Positions 17,783 through 27,811 of a DNA stretch of 64,000 bases are shown piece by piece. Each line of letters opens with the position of its first letter. The first letter of the stretch is position 1. Origin of the DNA: Murdochiella sp. Marseille-P8839 (GTDB lineage Bacteria > Bacillota > Clostridia > Tissierellales > Peptoniphilaceae); contig JAIKLF010000003.1 of NCBI GenBank assembly GCA_019753405.1, positions 1 to 64,000 on the forward strand, read 5' to 3'. The notes under the pieces are model-generated. The model saw only the letters and a list, made by a program, of their open reading frames with translations, was not told where the DNA came from and ran no database searches. Made by a program: the position numbers and the translations under genes.

Positions 17783-18586
17783 GTGAAACGTCGCTTTTTT
17801 GTTGTGTTGCTGCTTCTATTTCTGCTGTGTCCTTCCCTATCCCACGCCGACATGGGGCCTAAGCCATACGTTTCGGTGCATATCACCGGATCGGACAAGC
17901 GCTACTACGCGACCTTGTTATCTTCCTCTGCAGAATATGGTCCATGGAGAGCGAATGCGGTCTGGACCACCGATGCGCCGGATGCCATTCAGCAAAAATT
18001 TCAGCAGTTTACACTTCCCGAAGACTATTATTTTTTAGGCTATGTAGCGGAAGCGGCCCCTCGCGATTTTCGTTGGGGCTACTATCCGCCGGAAACGTTT
18101 CGCATCCTCCTTTATGACGACAAAGCGGATCATTTTTTGCTGAGTGCGCCGCTCACGCGCCACGCTTTACAAAATGAGTATACCGTCACCGTAAAAGAAG
18201 ACCGCATCACCGACATTCGTTTCCGCTATGACTATCTGGCGGATGTTCCGAAGCTTCTGGCGCTGATCGTCGGTACGATCCTGATTGAGCTCGCGGTCGC
18301 CTACCTGATGGGCATCCGAGATGCAGCATCACTCCGCTACATCGCCCTCGTGAATCTCGGTACGCAGGCGCTTCTCCATCTTGGCTTGTGGTTCATCGGT
18401 TTCCGACTGGGGACAACCGGCATCATGCAGGTCATGCGCCCTGTCTTGTTGCTTCCTCTGGAAGCCCTGGTCCTCGGCATTGAAGCTTTTCTCTACCGCA
18501 GAAAACTGCCAAAAGAACAGCACCCCGTTCGCTATGCCGTAATTGCCAATCTGGTGAGTTACGCGGTCAGCCTGCTGATCCCGTAA
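17783..18586 (+). CDS. Unknown exported membrane protein
   Basis: A 267-residue protein that I do not recognise. Residues 1-22 are a signal peptide (FFVVLLLLFLLCPSLSHA). Residues about 23-150 form an extracytoplasmic domain starting DMGPKPYVSVHI and rich in aromatic residues. About four hydrophobic segments follow (near 155-175, 182-205, 212-232 and 247-265), with a short EAFLYRRKLPKEQH loop. The arrangement of an external domain followed by helices is seen in uncharacterised Firmicutes membrane proteins. The start is GTG, supported by AAGGAGG at the proper distance. It shares a terminator region with the convergent proS gene. Confidence 0.65.
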   Translation: MKRRFFVVLLLLFLLCPSLSHADMGPKPYVSVHITGSDKRYYATLLSSSAEYGPWRANAVWTTDAPDAIQQKFQQFTLPEDYYFLGYVAEAAPRDFRWGYYPPETFRILLYDDKADHFLLSAPLTRHALQNEYTVTVKEDRITDIRFRYDYLADVPKLLALIVGTILIELAVAYLMGIRDAASLRYIALVNLGTQALLHLGLWFIGFRLGTTGIMQVMRPVLLLPLEALVLGIEAFLYRRKLPKEQHPVRYAVIANLVSYAVSLLIP

Positions 18587-18614
18587 CGCGATGCAGAATC
18601 GAAGAAACGGAATG

Positions 18615-18642
18615 AAAAAGGAGCCGTTAACGGCTCCTTTTT
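18615..18642. terminator. Bidirectional terminator between the unknown membrane protein and proS
   Basis: AAAAAGGAGCCG TTAA CGGCTCCTTTTT is perfectly symmetrical and has T runs on both strands, serving the two convergent genes. Confidence 0.92.
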
Positions 18643-18668
18643 GATGGATAAAATTCTTTCCGCTTTTT

Positions 18669-20381
18669 CTACTTCTGTAGCGTCTCCATGGCGGAAACCA
18701 CGCGCGCAACAGCCTCGTCCACCGACACATCCTCGTTGGTCATTTCACGGCGCGTGGAGTATTCTACCATACCATCGGCGGCATTGCGGCCGACGGTGAT
18801 GCGCAGCGGAATGCCGATGAGGTCCCGGTCATTGAATTTCACGCCCGGACGCTCATCACGGTCGTCGAGAAGAACCTCGACGCCTTCCTTTTCAAGGCGC
18901 TCGTAAAGCGCGTCAGCAAGTTGCATCTGGGTTTCGTCGTTGGTTTTCATGACGGTAATCATCACGTGATACGGGGAAGCGATGAGCGGCCAGATCATGC
19001 CCTTCTCATCGTGATTTTGTTCGATGATGGCCGAAACCACACGGGTTACGCCGATGCCGTAAGAGCCCATCACGAGAGGACGAGCGACGCCGTTTTCGTC
19101 TAATACCGTTGCGCCGAGAGCTTCGGAATATTTCGTTCCGAGCTGAAAGATGTTGCCCACTTCGATGCCGCGGGCAAACTGCAGCGGATTGCCGTGAACG
19201 GGGTCGAGATCACCTTCGGCAACCATCCAGAGATCCTCCGCAATTTCACCGTCAAAATCACGGCCGAAATTGACATTTTTCAGGTGTGTATCCGCCTTAT
19301 TCGCGCCGCAGACGAGGTTTGCACGCGTCGTGACAGCCGCATCGAAAATGGTGCGCACCGTATCGGGAAGACCGACTGGACCGGTAAAGCCTGCCGGGGC
19401 GCCCGTCACACGTTCGATGGTTTCATCGTCGAGCATCTCAATTTCATGCTCCGGTTTGTGCAAATAGGCGATGAGCTTGGACATATTGAGTTCACGCTCC
19501 GCCGGCATAAAGACGAACACCGGCTCGCCACTAACGCGCAGACAAATGGCCTTGATCATCTTGTGCGCCGGAATGTGCAAAAAGTTTTTCAACTCCTCAA
19601 TCGTATGGGCATTCGGTGTGTCAAGCGTCTCGACCGGCAAGGGTTCTTCCGCCGGATACGTCGGCTTCCGCATCGCCGCCTTTTCATCCGTCGCGGCATA
19701 GCCACCTTCCGCATAGACGATAACGCCCTCACCGATTTCGGAAAGCGCGGTAAATTCGTGCGACACACGGCCACCCATTGCGCCGGAATCGCCCTGCACG
19801 ACGCGGTAGTTGATGCTCAGACGATCAAAAACACGTACATAGGCATCCCACATCACTTGATAGGCGGCTTCCAGCCCTTCCTGATCGATATCAAAGGTGT
19901 AGGCATCCTTCATCAGAAACTCGCAGGAACGGTTGATGCCAAAGCGCGGACGCTTCTCATCGCGGTATTTCCAGCCGATCTGATAGAGGTTGAGTGGCAG
20001 CTGTTTATAGCTGCGCAATTCTTCTTTCACCAGGTCGGTAAAATATTCCTCCGCCGTGGGGCCGAGAGCAAACTCTTTTTCATGGCGATCCGTCAACTTG
20101 AACATCTCCGGACCGAAAGTATCCCAACGACCGGAGGCTTCCCAGATCTCCTTCGGCTGCAGGTTCGAGACGCGAATTTCCTGGGCACCCGCCCGATCCA
20201 TCTCTTCACGCACCACCTCTTCAATCTTGCGCACGACACGATAACCTAACGGTAAATACGTGTAAATGCCGGAAGCGGCTTTGCGAATCATGCCGGCACG
20301 AAGAAGCAGCTGATGGCTGGGGACTTCCGCATCCCCCGGCACTTCGCGCAGCGTCGGCATATAGAAGCGTTTCATTCTCAT
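18669..20381 (-). CDS. proS: Prolyl-tRNA synthetase
   Basis: A 570-residue class II aminoacyl-tRNA synthetase that charges tRNA-Pro with proline. The N-terminal catalytic part carries RAGMIRKAASGIYTYLPLG, LGPTAEEYFTDLV and YRDEKRPRFGI. The middle (about 225-400) is the INS editing insertion of bacterial-type enzymes, which hydrolyses Ala-tRNA-Pro. The catalytic domain resumes with GIEVGNIFQLGTKYS and MGSYGIGVTR (motif 3), then the anticodon-binding domain. The start at 20381 is one base after the prfB stop, with GGGAG inside the end of prfB, so translation is likely coupled. Order on the minus strand is secA, prfB, proS. Confidence 0.96.
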   Translation of the reverse strand: MRMKRFYMPTLREVPGDAEVPSHQLLLRAGMIRKAASGIYTYLPLGYRVVRKIEEVVREEMDRAGAQEIRVSNLQPKEIWEASGRWDTFGPEMFKLTDRHEKEFALGPTAEEYFTDLVKEELRSYKQLPLNLYQIGWKYRDEKRPRFGINRSCEFLMKDAYTFDIDQEGLEAAYQVMWDAYVRVFDRLSINYRVVQGDSGAMGGRVSHEFTALSEIGEGVIVYAEGGYAATDEKAAMRKPTYPAEEPLPVETLDTPNAHTIEELKNFLHIPAHKMIKAICLRVSGEPVFVFMPAERELNMSKLIAYLHKPEHEIEMLDDETIERVTGAPAGFTGPVGLPDTVRTIFDAAVTTRANLVCGANKADTHLKNVNFGRDFDGEIAEDLWMVAEGDLDPVHGNPLQFARGIEVGNIFQLGTKYSEALGATVLDENGVARPLVMGSYGIGVTRVVSAIIEQNHDEKGMIWPLIASPYHVMITVMKTNDETQMQLADALYERLEKEGVEVLLDDRDERPGVKFNDRDLIGIPLRITVGRNAADGMVEYSTRREMTNEDVSVDEAVARVVSAMETLQK

Positions 20382-20382
20382 G

Positions 20383-21502
20383 TTATTCTCCCTTCGCTTC
20401 CTGCTGGGCATGCCAGTTCAGGTACGCGTCCACAAACGGATCGAGATCGCCGTCCATCACTTTTTCAATGTTGCCCGTCTCCTCACCGGTACGATGGTCC
20501 TTTACCATCGTATACGGTTGAAACACATAGGAACGAATCTGGGATCCCCACGCGATCTGTTTATAGGATCCTTGAATATCTTCGATCTTTTCGCGGTGTT
20601 CCTCTTCCTTGATCTGCACGAGCTTGGCGATGAGCATTTCCATCGCTTTGGCACGGTTCTGAATCTGGGAACGTTCATTCTGACACGTGACAACCACACC
20701 GGTCGGCAAATGCGTAATGCGAATGGCGGAATCGGTAGTGTTGACGTGCTGACCGCCGGCTCCGGACGAACGATAGGTATCCACCTTGATGTCCTTGTCA
20801 TCGATCTGAATCTCGCCCGTGTCCTTTAAGACGGGATAGACGTCCACGCTCGCAAACGAGGTGTGGCGGCGGCTTTGCGAATCAAACGGCGAGATACGCA
20901 CCAAGCGATGTACCCCCTTTTCGCCTTTGCAATAGCCGTAGGCATCGTAGCCCTTAATCTCAAATTGCACCGACTTGATACCGCCCGTTTCTTCCGTATT
21001 GATGTCGGTTAGTGTCACCTTCCAGTCCTTGGTCTGGAACCAGCGCTCATACATACGCATAAGCATTCCGGCCCAGTCCATAGCTTCGGTACCGCCTGAT
21101 CCGGCATGAATGGAAAGATAGCAGTCGTTGGCATCGTAATCGCCGGAAAGCAGCGCTTTTTTGGAGAGCGCCTCCAGCTTTTTTTCCATCTGTGCCAACG
21201 CATCGGTCAAATCGTCTTTTTCTTCCTGGTATTCGTCTTCACTAAAGAGTTCCACCAGACCGTTCAGATCTTCATAGGCGGTCTCGATTTCCTGATAGGC
21301 ATCGACATTCGCCTTTTTGCCGTTAAGCTCCACCATCACGCTTTGTGCCGCATCGGAATCATTCCAAAAATCGGGCTCTGCTGTCTTTTGGCTTAATGAC
21401 TTGACGGATTCCTCTAAGCCGGCAATGTCAAAGAGAGCTCCTTAGCTCACTCAAATGCACCCGGACGGTTTCCAGATGCTGTCGCATTTCATACAGTTCC
21501 AT
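20383..21502 (-). CDS. prfB: Peptide chain release factor 2, with programmed +1 frameshift
   Basis: RF2 recognises UAA and UGA and releases the finished protein. The zero frame starts at ATG 21502 (AAGGAGG upstream) and encodes 24 residues before TGA at 21428-21430; a +1 shift at CTT-TGA continues into the frame ending at 20383, giving about 372 residues. The SPF tripeptide anticodon (RISPFDSQ) and the GGQ motif (SSGAGGQHVNT) are present. The gene is intact: the frame change is the classical autoregulation of bacterial prfB, in which low RF2 favours shifting. It lies 86 bp downstream of secA and is coupled to proS. Confidence 0.95.
21428..21442 (-). promoter_or_regulatory. prfB +1 frameshift signal
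   Basis: Read on the minus strand: AGGAG (21442-21438), a short spacer, slippery CTT (21433-21431) and TGA (21430-21428) followed by C. This is the standard arrangement of an internal Shine-Dalgarno just before CTT TGA C. Confidence 0.95.
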
Positions 21503-21588
21503 GCTTCCTCCTTCGCTGTGCCCACGTTGCCGAGATCGTTGCGTCCGGCAATGCTGCGTTCATCTATACCTGTTGTAGCGGTCGTCCG

Positions 21589-24411
21589 TTACCGGTCGAA
21601 GCGACCGTGACAGTTCTTGTATTTCTTGCCGCTGCCACATGGGCAGGGATCATTTCGTCCGATCTTCTTGTTCTTGCGCACGAAAGGACGATTCTCGGGC
21701 TCAGCTTCATCGCCGGCACCGATGGCGCGCGTCGGGGTCGCCACCGCGGTACGGACCACCTCACGCTTCGGCGGTTCGATGTGATAGAGCACACGCACCG
21801 TCTCTTCGCGGATGGATTCGTTCATCGCGTTAAACATATCGTAGCCTTCGTTGGCATAGGCACGCACAGGATCTTCGTTGCCCATGGCGCGAATGCCGAT
21901 GCCCTTGCGCAGCTGATCCATGGCGTCAATGTGATCCATCCACTTGGTGTCCACCGCACGCAAAAGCACCATGCGCTCAACTTCACGCATGACAGAGGGT
22001 GTGATTTCCTCTTCTTTGCGGGCATAGAGATCATCGGCAATATGAATGAGCTGATCCTTGAGATCTTGCGGTTTCATGCCTTGGAGTTGGCCAACGGCCA
22101 CCGCGCCCTTGGGCAGAAAGATGTTGTTCAGATAATTAAACAAGCCTTCCATTTCCCACTGTTCAGGCGGTATATCTACTCCACAGAAACTGTCAACGGC
22201 ATCGGAAACCACACCGTGAATCATTTCGACAATTTCGTCGCGCATATCTTCGCCGTTCAGTACGCGGTTGCGCTCGCCGTAGACGGTGTTGCGCTGCATG
22301 TTCATGATGTTGTCGTAATCCAACACCTGTTTACGAGTAGCAAAGTTGTTGGATTCCACCTTCTTCTGTGCGCGCTCAATGGATTTTGTCAGTATTCCCG
22401 CTTGAATGGGTTCATCCTCCGGGAAAGCACCCGATTCCACGAATTTCTGCATCCGCTCACTGCCGAAGAGGCGCATGAGTTTATCTTCCAACGAGATGAA
22501 GAATTGGGAAGCGCCGGGATCGCCCTGTCGGCCGGATCGGCCGCGCAGCTGGTTATCAATACGTCTTGCTTCATGACGCTCGGTACCCAGAATGAACAGT
22601 CCGCCGACGGCTTTCACCTTTTCCGCATTTTCTTTGGTTTCGATGGAAAATTCTTTCTTCAGACGCTGGAATTTTTCCCGGGCATCCAGAATTTCACGTC
22701 CGGTAATCCAGGCCTCTTCTTCACTCTCTTCGCCGGCACTATTCGCCGGGAAGGTTTCTTCGGGTTCCACATGGCGGAAGCTGTCGGCCCATTCGATGAG
22801 TTCCGCACTGTCGCCGTCTTTCTCCATCTGCTTTTTCGCCATCCACTCGGCGTTGCCGCCTAACACAATATCGGTACCACGGCCGGCCATATTGGTCGCG
22901 ATGGTCACTTCGCCGAAGCGACCGGCCTGCGCGACGATTTCCGCTTCGTGTCGATGCTGTTTGGCGTTAAGAACATGATGTTTGATGCCGGCTTTCTTGA
23001 GCATCTTGGAGATCTTTTCGGACGTCTCTATGTCGACGGTACCGACCAGAATCGGTTGCCCCGTGGCATGAATTTCCTGAATCTCCCGCACGATGGCACG
23101 GAATTTCGCTTCTTCATGGGCATAAACGGCATCTTCCCGATCGACGCGAGCGATGGGCTTGTTGGTCGGAATTTCAATCACGTCGATGTGATAAATTTCA
23201 CTGAATTCATCCGCTTCGGTAAGACCGGTTCCGGTCATGCCGGCCAGCTTTTCATACATGCGGAAGAAGTTCTGGAAGGTGACCGTCGCAAGCGTCTTCG
23301 ACTCACTCTTGATGGTAACGCCTTCTTTCGCCTCAATGGCTTGGTGTAGGCCTTCGCTGTAGCGGCGGCCTTCCATGATACGGCCGGTAAACTCATCGAC
23401 AATTTTGACCTCGTCGTTGTCGACCACATAGTCAATGTCGCGGCGCATCGTGGTGCGCGCCTTCAGCGCCTGATTGATGTAGTGCATGAGCTCCATGTGA
23501 CTCGGATCGGAGATGTTTTCTACATGGAAATAGGCTTCTGCTTTGCCGTTTCCTTGTTCGGTAAGGTTTGCCGTTTTGCGCTTTTCATCCACCACATAGT
23601 CGACCGTTTCCAGCTTATGCTCTTCCAAAAGGGAATCCAGCTTGTTGAGCTCTTCGTTCGGATCCAGCACACGTCCTTCCAATGTTTGCACGAACACATC
23701 CGCACGCGAATACATCTCGGTGGACGGATCGCCCATACCGGAAATAATCAATGGCGTACGCGCCTCATCAATGAGGATTGAGTCGACTTCGTCGACGATG
23801 GCATAGTGCAGTTTGCGCTGTACCACGCCGGATTTATAGATGGCCATGTTATCACGCAGATAGTCGAAACCAAACTGGTTGTTGGTACCATAGGTGATGT
23901 CGGCATTGTAGGCATGCTTACGTTCTTCCTGTTCCATGGGCTGCAAAACCACGCCCACGTTGAGACCCAGGAACTGATGTACTTTTCCCATCCATTCGGC
24001 GTCGCGCTGTGCCAGGTAGTCGTTAACGGTGACAATGTGCACGCCTTCACCCGCCAATGCATTCAGATACGCCGGCATCGTAGCCACCAACGTTTTACCT
24101 TCACCGGTCTTCATCTCGGCAATGCGGCCTTGATGCAGAATGATTCCACCGATGATCTGAACGGGGTACGGTTTCATGCCCAGCACTCGCCATGCCGCCT
24201 CACGCACCGTGGCAAACGCCTCCGGCAGCAACGCATCCAGCGTCTCACCACCCTGATAGCGCTTCTTGTACTCCTCTGTTTTCGCCCGCAGCTCGCTGTC
24301 CGAGAGTTTTTCCATCTCCGGTTCCAGCGCCAGCACTGCGTCCACCTGAGGACGTATTTTATCAATTTCCTTTTCACTGAAGGATTTCGTTAAAAAATCA
24401 AATAAGCCCAT
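21589..24411 (-). CDS. secA: Preprotein translocase ATPase SecA
   Basis: A 940-residue SecA motor that pushes preproteins through SecYEG. Visible motifs are Walker A (MKTGEGKTL), the DEAD-type box ([17 protein letters not shown]), [12 protein letters not shown], the second nucleotide-binding domain ([27 protein letters not shown]), and the C-terminal zinc-binding SEC-C tail [13 protein letters not shown]. Length is slightly above the usual ~840-900, owing mainly to insertions around 525-560 and the C-terminal linker. GGGAG precedes the ATG. In many Firmicutes secA directly follows hpf; here the two are separated by 5.1 kb of repeats and a divergent lyase-transporter pair. Confidence 0.97.
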   Translation of the reverse strand: MGLFDFLTKSFSEKEIDKIRPQVDAVLALEPEMEKLSDSELRAKTEEYKKRYQGGETLDALLPEAFATVREAAWRVLGMKPYPVQIIGGIILHQGRIAEMKTGEGKTLVATMPAYLNALAGEGVHIVTVNDYLAQRDAEWMGKVHQFLGLNVGVVLQPMEQEERKHAYNADITYGTNNQFGFDYLRDNMAIYKSGVVQRKLHYAIVDEVDSILIDEARTPLIISGMGDPSTEMYSRADVFVQTLEGRVLDPNEELNKLDSLLEEHKLETVDYVVDEKRKTANLTEQGNGKAEAYFHVENISDPSHMELMHYINQALKARTTMRRDIDYVVDNDEVKIVDEFTGRIMEGRRYSEGLHQAIEAKEGVTIKSESKTLATVTFQNFFRMYEKLAGMTGTGLTEADEFSEIYHIDVIEIPTNKPIARVDREDAVYAHEEAKFRAIVREIQEIHATGQPILVGTVDIETSEKISKMLKKAGIKHHVLNAKQHRHEAEIVAQAGRFGEVTIATNMAGRGTDIVLGGNAEWMAKKQMEKDGDSAELIEWADSFRHVEPEETFPANSAGEESEEEAWITGREILDAREKFQRLKKEFSIETKENAEKVKAVGGLFILGTERHEARRIDNQLRGRSGRQGDPGASQFFISLEDKLMRLFGSERMQKFVESGAFPEDEPIQAGILTKSIERAQKKVESNNFATRKQVLDYDNIMNMQRNTVYGERNRVLNGEDMRDEIVEMIHGVVSDAVDSFCGVDIPPEQWEMEGLFNYLNNIFLPKGAVAVGQLQGMKPQDLKDQLIHIADDLYARKEEEITPSVMREVERMVLLRAVDTKWMDHIDAMDQLRKGIGIRAMGNEDPVRAYANEGYDMFNAMNESIREETVRVLYHIEPPKREVVRTAVATPTRAIGAGDEAEPENRPFVRKNKKIGRNDPCPCGSGKKYKNCHGRFDR

Positions 24412-24539
24412 ATCTACTCCCTTGTACGTTGCATTACAACACTCCTATCATAGCATTTTAGCGCCCTCTCGTGTAAAGACTTTGGAGAAAAGCAAAATCA
24501 TCCTGTTCGCGCGGTGCTTGCTTCTCCTTTATTGCACTG

Positions 24540-24965
24540 ATGGTGGTGTTTTGTCGGAAGCACTTCTTCACCACCATCGGTTTTAACCTTGGCGTTGGTG
24601 GTGGTTGGGTCAAAACGCACTTCCACCACCATCGGTTTTGACCTTGGCGATGGTGGTGGTTGGGCCAAAACGCGCTTCCACCACCATCGGTTTTGCTTTT
24701 GGCGTTGGGGGTGATTGGGGCAAAACGCACTTCCACCACCATCGGTTTCGTTTTTAGCGTTGGTGGTGGCGGAACCAAAACGCACTTCCACCACCATCGG
24801 TTTCGTTTTTAGCGTTGGTGGTGGCGGAACCAAAACGCACTTCCACCACCATCGGTTTTGCCCTTAGCGTTGGTGGTGGTTTGGTCTAAATGCGCTTCCA
24901 CCACCATCGGTTTTACTTTTAGCGTTGGTGGTGGTGGAACCAAAACGCACTTCCACCACCATCGT
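24540..24965. repeat. Array of CCACCACCATCG palindromic repeats (family C, 55-bp pitch)
   Basis: ATCGG starts at 24576, 24631, 24686, 24741, 24796, 24851 and 24906, with a last ATCG at 24961, always 55 bp apart. Each unit has CCACCACCATCG followed after a T/C-rich stretch by GCGTTGGTGGTGG, an inverted arm, and then CAAAACGCACTT. It begins about 130 bp upstream of the secA start. A second array of this family is at 59735-60055. Confidence 0.94.
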
Positions 24966-25001
24966 CCACAGAAGTAATTGGGCTTGCTCCAAAAATAAGG
25001 T

Positions 25002-25100
25002 GCCGGCCTATGGCCGGCGATTTGAAAACGCCGCCGAAGGCCGGCTCCACTTCCACGATCGCGCCACCAATTCTATTTCCCAGCGGCGCTCCACTTTATT
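25002..25100. repeat. Mosaic head module linking family C and family B arrays
   Basis: GCCGGCCTATGGCCGGC (25002-25018), TTTGAAAACGCCGCCGAAGG and one CAGCGGCGCTCC copy. It lies exactly between the family C array and the following TGTAGAG array. Confidence 0.85.
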
Positions 25101-25147
25101 TCGTCGCGTGTCTGGGAAATCGTGTTTGTTTTGCAATGATCGCGGAA

Positions 25148-25535
25148 CCACTCTACAGGATTGCGAGCGGGTGTAGAGTGGTTTCGGCGTTTTCGGCAAT
25201 TTCACTCTACAGGATGACGAACCGGTGTAGAGTGGTTTCGCCGTTTTCGGACATTCCACTCTACAGGATGACGAGCCGGTGTAGAGTGGTTTCGCCGTTT
25301 TCGGAAGTTCCCCTCTACAAGATGGCGGACAAGTGTAGAGTGGTTTTGCCCTTTTTGGAAGTTCCCCTCTACAGAACGACGAGCCGGTGTAGAGTGGTTT
25401 CGCCATTTTCGGACATTCCACTCTACAGGATGACGAGCCGGTGTAGAGTGGTTTCGCCGTTTTCGGACATTCCACTCTACAGGATAACGAGCCGGTATAG
25501 AGTGGTTTCGCCATTTTCAGCAGTTCCACTCTACA
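25148..25535. repeat. Array of TGTAGAG/CTCTACA palindromic repeats (family B, second copy)
   Basis: TGTAGAG starts at 25172, 25226, 25280, 25334, 25388, 25442 and 25496 (TATAGAG), exactly 54 bp apart, with CTCTACA arms between. Spacers commonly read GGATGACGAGCCGG and GGTTTCGCC. Confidence 0.95.
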
Positions 25536-25544
25536 AGATAAGGT

Positions 25545-25640
25545 GCCGGCCTCCGGCCGGCAGTTTGAAAACGCCGCCGAAGGCGGCTCCACTTTCGTAA
25601 TCGCGCCGCCAACTGCGATTCGAGCGGCGCTCCACCTAAA
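25545..25640. repeat. Mosaic head module plus one GCGGCGCTCC repeat
   Basis: GCCGGCCTCCGGCCGGC, TTTGAAAACGCCGCCGAAGG and GAGCGGCGCTCC follow the family B array, repeating the order seen at 16182. Confidence 0.85.
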
Positions 25641-25710
25641 ACCGCATCGCCAGCCCCCCACTTCCAGCGTCGCTACACCTGAAACCGCTGCTCCAGCCCC
25701 ACTCCCTCGC

Positions 25711-25818
25711 AAAACCATCCCGTTCGCGAGCCGCATCTTCGACGAGTCCCGACCGCAAAAGTAGGGCGCGCAGCGAAGGGACGAGGAGAAGTCAGCGGCG
25801 AGCGGACGGGATGGCTTT
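25711..25818. repeat. Imperfect ~108-bp palindrome (copy B)
   Basis: AACCATCCCGT at the left faces ACGGGATGGCTT at the right; inner TCTTCGACGAGTCCC faces GGGACGAGGAGAAG. It has the same core as the palindromes at 16543, 62137 and 63015. Confidence 0.75.
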
Positions 25819-25975
25819 GCCTTGACGAGGAAAAGCCGGCGGAAAACAGTCGGGGCGGCATTGCCCGAGCGAGGAGAAGTCGGCGACGAGCGGACGGGAT
25901 GGCTTTGCCTTGACGAGAAGAAGCCGGCGCCAAACAGTCGGTGCGACTTTGCCTGAGCAAAGAGAAATCAACGAA
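25801..25975. repeat. 88-bp tandem repeat derived from the palindrome arm
   Basis: AGCGGACGGGATGGCTTTGC begins at 25801 and again at 25889, an 88-bp period; a third degenerate copy fades out near 25975. No gene is visible in 24412-26146 apart from these repeats. Confidence 0.75.
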
Positions 25976-26006
25976 GGCGAACGCTCGTGAGCCATGCCTG
26001 GCTTTG

Positions 26007-26036
26007 TTGACGAAGGAATTTCGGATGGACTAAAAT
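26007..26036 (+). promoter_or_regulatory. Predicted promoter of the tryptophanase-like operon
   Basis: TTGACG (26007-26012) and TAAAAT (26031-26036), 18-bp spacer. The leader to the ATG at 26147 is about 105 nt and contains an unused-looking AAAGGAGG at 26069-26076 with no ATG, GTG or TTG at a normal distance. Confidence 0.6.
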
Positions 26037-26146
26037 GAAATCGTGAAATCTTGGTTAAATTCATAAGGAAAGGAGGCTATAACTGCGAGGAAATCGATTC
26101 CCGCTTATTTATCGCGCAAGCATGCGTCAAACTGGAGGTATTTTTC

Positions 26147-27790
26147 ATGAAAAAGTATGAATTATCTGTTCCCACACCGCATCATTTTTCCTATGTTGTT
26201 CGTGATCTGCCGGAGGTGACTGTCGAGCAACGCGAACGGGCTTTAAAAGCTACGCATTACAACGAATTCGCGTTTCCATCCGGAATGCTCAGCGTCGATA
26301 TGCTGTCCGACTCCGGTACGACGGCAATGACCAATACCCAGTGGGCGGCGCTTTTCCTCGGTGATGAGGCCTATGGCCGCAACACCGGTTACTATGTGCT
26401 GTTGGATACGTTCCGCGATATTTTTGAACGCGGCGGAGAAAAGAACTGGAAAAAAGTGCTGGACCTGGTGCGCACGGATTGTCGGGACGTCGAAAAGATG
26501 ATGGACGACGTCTATCTGCAGGAATACGAAGGCAAGTTCTTCAACGGCGGCGCTGCACAAATGGAGCGTCCGAACAGTTTCATCATCCAGCAGGGGCGCG
26601 CGGCTGAATCGGTGTTGATGCAAATTGTGCGCAATATTCTCAACGAACGTCATCCCGGAAAGAAGTTCACCATTCCGTCCAATGGCCATTTTGACACCAC
26701 CGAAGGCAATATTAAACAAATGGGCTCCATCCCGAGAAACCTCTACAACAAGGAACTGCTGTGGGAAGTGCCGGAAGGCGGAAAGTACGAAAAGAATCCG
26801 TTCAAAGGCAACATGGATATCGCGAAACTAAAGCAGCTCATTGAAGGCGTCGGCCCGGAAAATGTACCTCTGGTCTTCTGCTGTGTGACGAACAACCCCG
26901 TTTGCGGACAGCCGGTCTCGATGGCAAACCTTAAGGCCATTAACGAGGTTGCCCATTCCTATGAAATTCCGGTCGTTTTCGACGCGGCACGCTGGGCAGA
27001 AAATGCGTATTTCATCAAGATGAATGAAGAAGGCTATGCCGACAAGTCCATTGCGGAAATTGCAACCGAAATGTTCCAATACTGCGACGTCTTCGCCATG
27101 TCCGCCAAGAAAGACGGCCATGCCAACATGGGCGGCATGCTCGCCTTCCACGACAAAGGCCTCTTCTGGCAGAAATTCTGCGACTTCAACGAAGACGGAT
27201 CCGTCAAAAGGGACGTCGGCGTGTTGTTGAAAGTAAAGCAGATCTCCTGCTACGGCAACGACTCCTACGGCGGAATGAGCGGCCACGACATCATGGCACT
27301 GGCAGTCGGACTCTATGAAAGCTGTGATTTCCATTACATGCAGGAACGCGTCGCGCAAGCCGAATATCTGGCACAAGGCTTCTACAATGCCGGCGTCAAA
27401 GGTGTCGTTTTGCCGGCAGGTGGCCATGCCGTATACATCAACATGGACACCTTCTTTGACGGCAAACGCGATCATGAATCGTTTGCCGGGGAAGGCTTCT
27501 CCCTGGAACTCATCCGTCGCTACGGCATCCGCGTTGCCGAGCTGGGCGATTTCTCGATGGAATACGACCTCAAGACCCCGGAACAACAGGCTGAAGTCGC
27601 CAACGTCGTGCGTTTTGCCATCGACCGCAGCCGCTTAACCCAGGAACATCTGGATTACGTGATTGCCGCCGTCAAACAGCTATATGAAGACCGGGAGAGC
27701 ATCCCGAATATGCGCATCACCTGGGGACACAACCTGCCCATGCGTCACTTCCATGCCTTCCTCGAACCGTATCCGAACGAAGAAAAATAG
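26147..27790 (+). CDS. Tryptophanase-like beta-eliminating lyase
   Basis: A 547-residue PLP enzyme of the tryptophanase/tyrosine phenol-lyase family, which splits Trp or Tyr to indole or phenol, pyruvate and ammonia. The PLP lysine lies in MSAKKDGHANMGG; other matches to TnaA are DSGTTAMT, DEAYGRNTGYY, GRAAESVL, NPVCGQPVSMANLKA, DAARWAENAYFIK and RHFHAF. It is about 75 residues longer than E. coli TnaA, largely from an insert after DTFRDIF (about residues 90-140). Trp or Tyr specificity cannot be settled by eye. The start at 26147 has TGGAGG upstream; the frame is open further back to a TTG at 26051, without a ribosome-binding site there. An amino-acid-type transporter follows after 21 bp, as in tna operons. 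Confidence 0.88.
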   Translation: MKKYELSVPTPHHFSYVVRDLPEVTVEQRERALKATHYNEFAFPSGMLSVDMLSDSGTTAMTNTQWAALFLGDEAYGRNTGYYVLLDTFRDIFERGGEKNWKKVLDLVRTDCRDVEKMMDDVYLQEYEGKFFNGGAAQMERPNSFIIQQGRAAESVLMQIVRNILNERHPGKKFTIPSNGHFDTTEGNIKQMGSIPRNLYNKELLWEVPEGGKYEKNPFKGNMDIAKLKQLIEGVGPENVPLVFCCVTNNPVCGQPVSMANLKAINEVAHSYEIPVVFDAARWAENAYFIKMNEEGYADKSIAEIATEMFQYCDVFAMSAKKDGHANMGGMLAFHDKGLFWQKFCDFNEDGSVKRDVGVLLKVKQISCYGNDSYGGMSGHDIMALAVGLYESCDFHYMQERVAQAEYLAQGFYNAGVKGVVLPAGGHAVYINMDTFFDGKRDHESFAGEGFSLELIRRYGIRVAELGDFSMEYDLKTPEQQAEVANVVRFAIDRSRLTQEHLDYVIAAVKQLYEDRESIPNMRITWGHNLPMRHFHAFLEPYPNEEK

Positions 27791-27811
27791 CGAAGAAAAA
27801 AGAGGTGTCTT

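Noticed and set aside
20383-21339. prfB as a truncated gene or pseudogene
   Set aside because: The missing N-terminus is restored by the standard +1 frameshift at CTT TGA C with an AGGAG just upstream.
26051-26146. Extended N-terminus of the tryptophanase-like protein from TTG
   Set aside because: No ribosome-binding site before the TTG, and family similarity begins after the ATG at 26147.
26077-26150. TnaC-type leader peptide
   Set aside because: No start codon other than CTG or ATA is suitably placed, and no frame shows the Trp...Pro-stop arrangement of TnaC.
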